Assembly (NCBI RefSeq): GCF_000146185.1
Contig: NC_012778.1
Span: 631,001-695,000, forward strand
From: [Eubacterium] eligens ATCC 27750
GTDB lineage: Bacteria > Bacillota > Clostridia > Lachnospirales > Lachnospiraceae
Length of the DNA stretch: 64,000 nucleotides
Reading direction: 5' to 3'
Position numbers and translations under genes: made by a program. Below the pieces are notes generated by a model that was given only the letters and a program-made list of their open reading frames with translations, was not told the origin of the DNA and did no database searches. Shown here in pieces: positions 63,953 to 64,000 of the stretch (its first letter is position 1; the number at the start of each line of letters is the position of its first letter).

Positions 63953-64000
63953 ATGGCAAAGGCAAAGAATACAGCTTTTTTTTGTAAAGAATGTGGATAT
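63953..64000 (+). CDS. radA: DNA repair protein RadA (Sms), first 16 codons
   Basis: The window ends 16 codons into the gene: MAKAKNTAFFCKECGY. This opening, with the first CxxC of the RadA zinc finger, is highly characteristic. GGGGGG lies before the ATG. radA commonly follows clpC in Firmicutes. Confidence 0.85.
   Translation, partial: MAKAKNTAFFCKECGY

Overview
The window reads as AT-rich chromosomal DNA of an anaerobic, low-GC Firmicute. The gene set fits the family Lachnospiraceae, most like the pectin-using Lachnospira (Eubacterium) eligens group. This placement is from memory of gene content: dgt-dnaG-rpoD, McsA-McsB-ClpC, DapL, QueH, KdgF/UxuB/GH105 pectin functions, an agr locus and a CptIN-type remnant. 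No rRNA, tRNA, phage, insertion sequence or CRISPR array was found. Almost every gene has a purine-rich ribosome binding site, and these sites were used to move many starts inward from the longest open frame.

Layout. (1) 1-3393: a GntR/YtrA-type ABC transporter operon behind a 24-bp palindromic operator, ending in a damaged permease gene. (2) 3387-6108, minus strand: a membrane-anchored GT2 glycosyltransferase and a GT-C type membrane glycosyltransferase. (3) 6239-13577: two PLP aminotransferases (one HisC), QueH, small hypothetical genes, a YfcE-type phosphodiesterase and a CspB-like subtilase. (4) 13669-18684: a sulfur-assimilation island with an Rrf2 regulator, O-acetylhomoserine sulfhydrylase, siroheme sulfite/nitrite reductase, TusA-like protein, thioredoxin, a ThiS-like sulfur carrier with a two-residue tail, an E1-like activating enzyme and a JAMM peptidase. 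This matches protein-thiocarboxylate-dependent homocysteine synthesis as known from Wolinella. A 178-bp palindrome lies inside the operon. (5) 18709-19032: the remains of a type III (CptIN-like) toxin-antitoxin system, with promoter, two RNA repeats and terminator intact but the toxin truncated. (6) 20265-28064: an expanded agr quorum-sensing locus in which agrD is separated from agrB-agrA-agrC by a secreted small protein, a lipoprotein and an ABC transporter.

(7) 28126-30739: MgtE with a leader containing a 30-codon ORF and a terminator, then a LysR regulator. (8) 30869-33139: MetE, followed by five 62-bp tandem repeats. (9) 33557-38982: uronate/pectin functions (SDR fructuronate reductase, KdgF-like cupin, GH105) mixed with a HExxH protein, a YdcF protein, a 123-bp inverted repeat and a patatin. 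(10) 39021-50138: a J-domain protein, DapL, a CBS-domain transporter, dgt-dnaG-rpoD-trmK-nucleoside kinase, and TyrA. (11) 50290-57494: LeuS, three small genes with no clear function, and an envelope cluster (GT2-GtrA fusion, phosphodiester glycosidase, secreted protein). (12) 57627-64000: a lipid-linked oligosaccharide flippase, mcsA-mcsB-clpC without ctsR, a conserved small protein, and the first 16 codons of radA.

The accessory material worth most attention is the thiocarboxylate sulfur operon, the orphan type III antitoxin, the split agr/ABC locus, the MgtE leader and three noncoding structured repeats. All calls come from reading the sequence and from memory of protein families; no database search was run.
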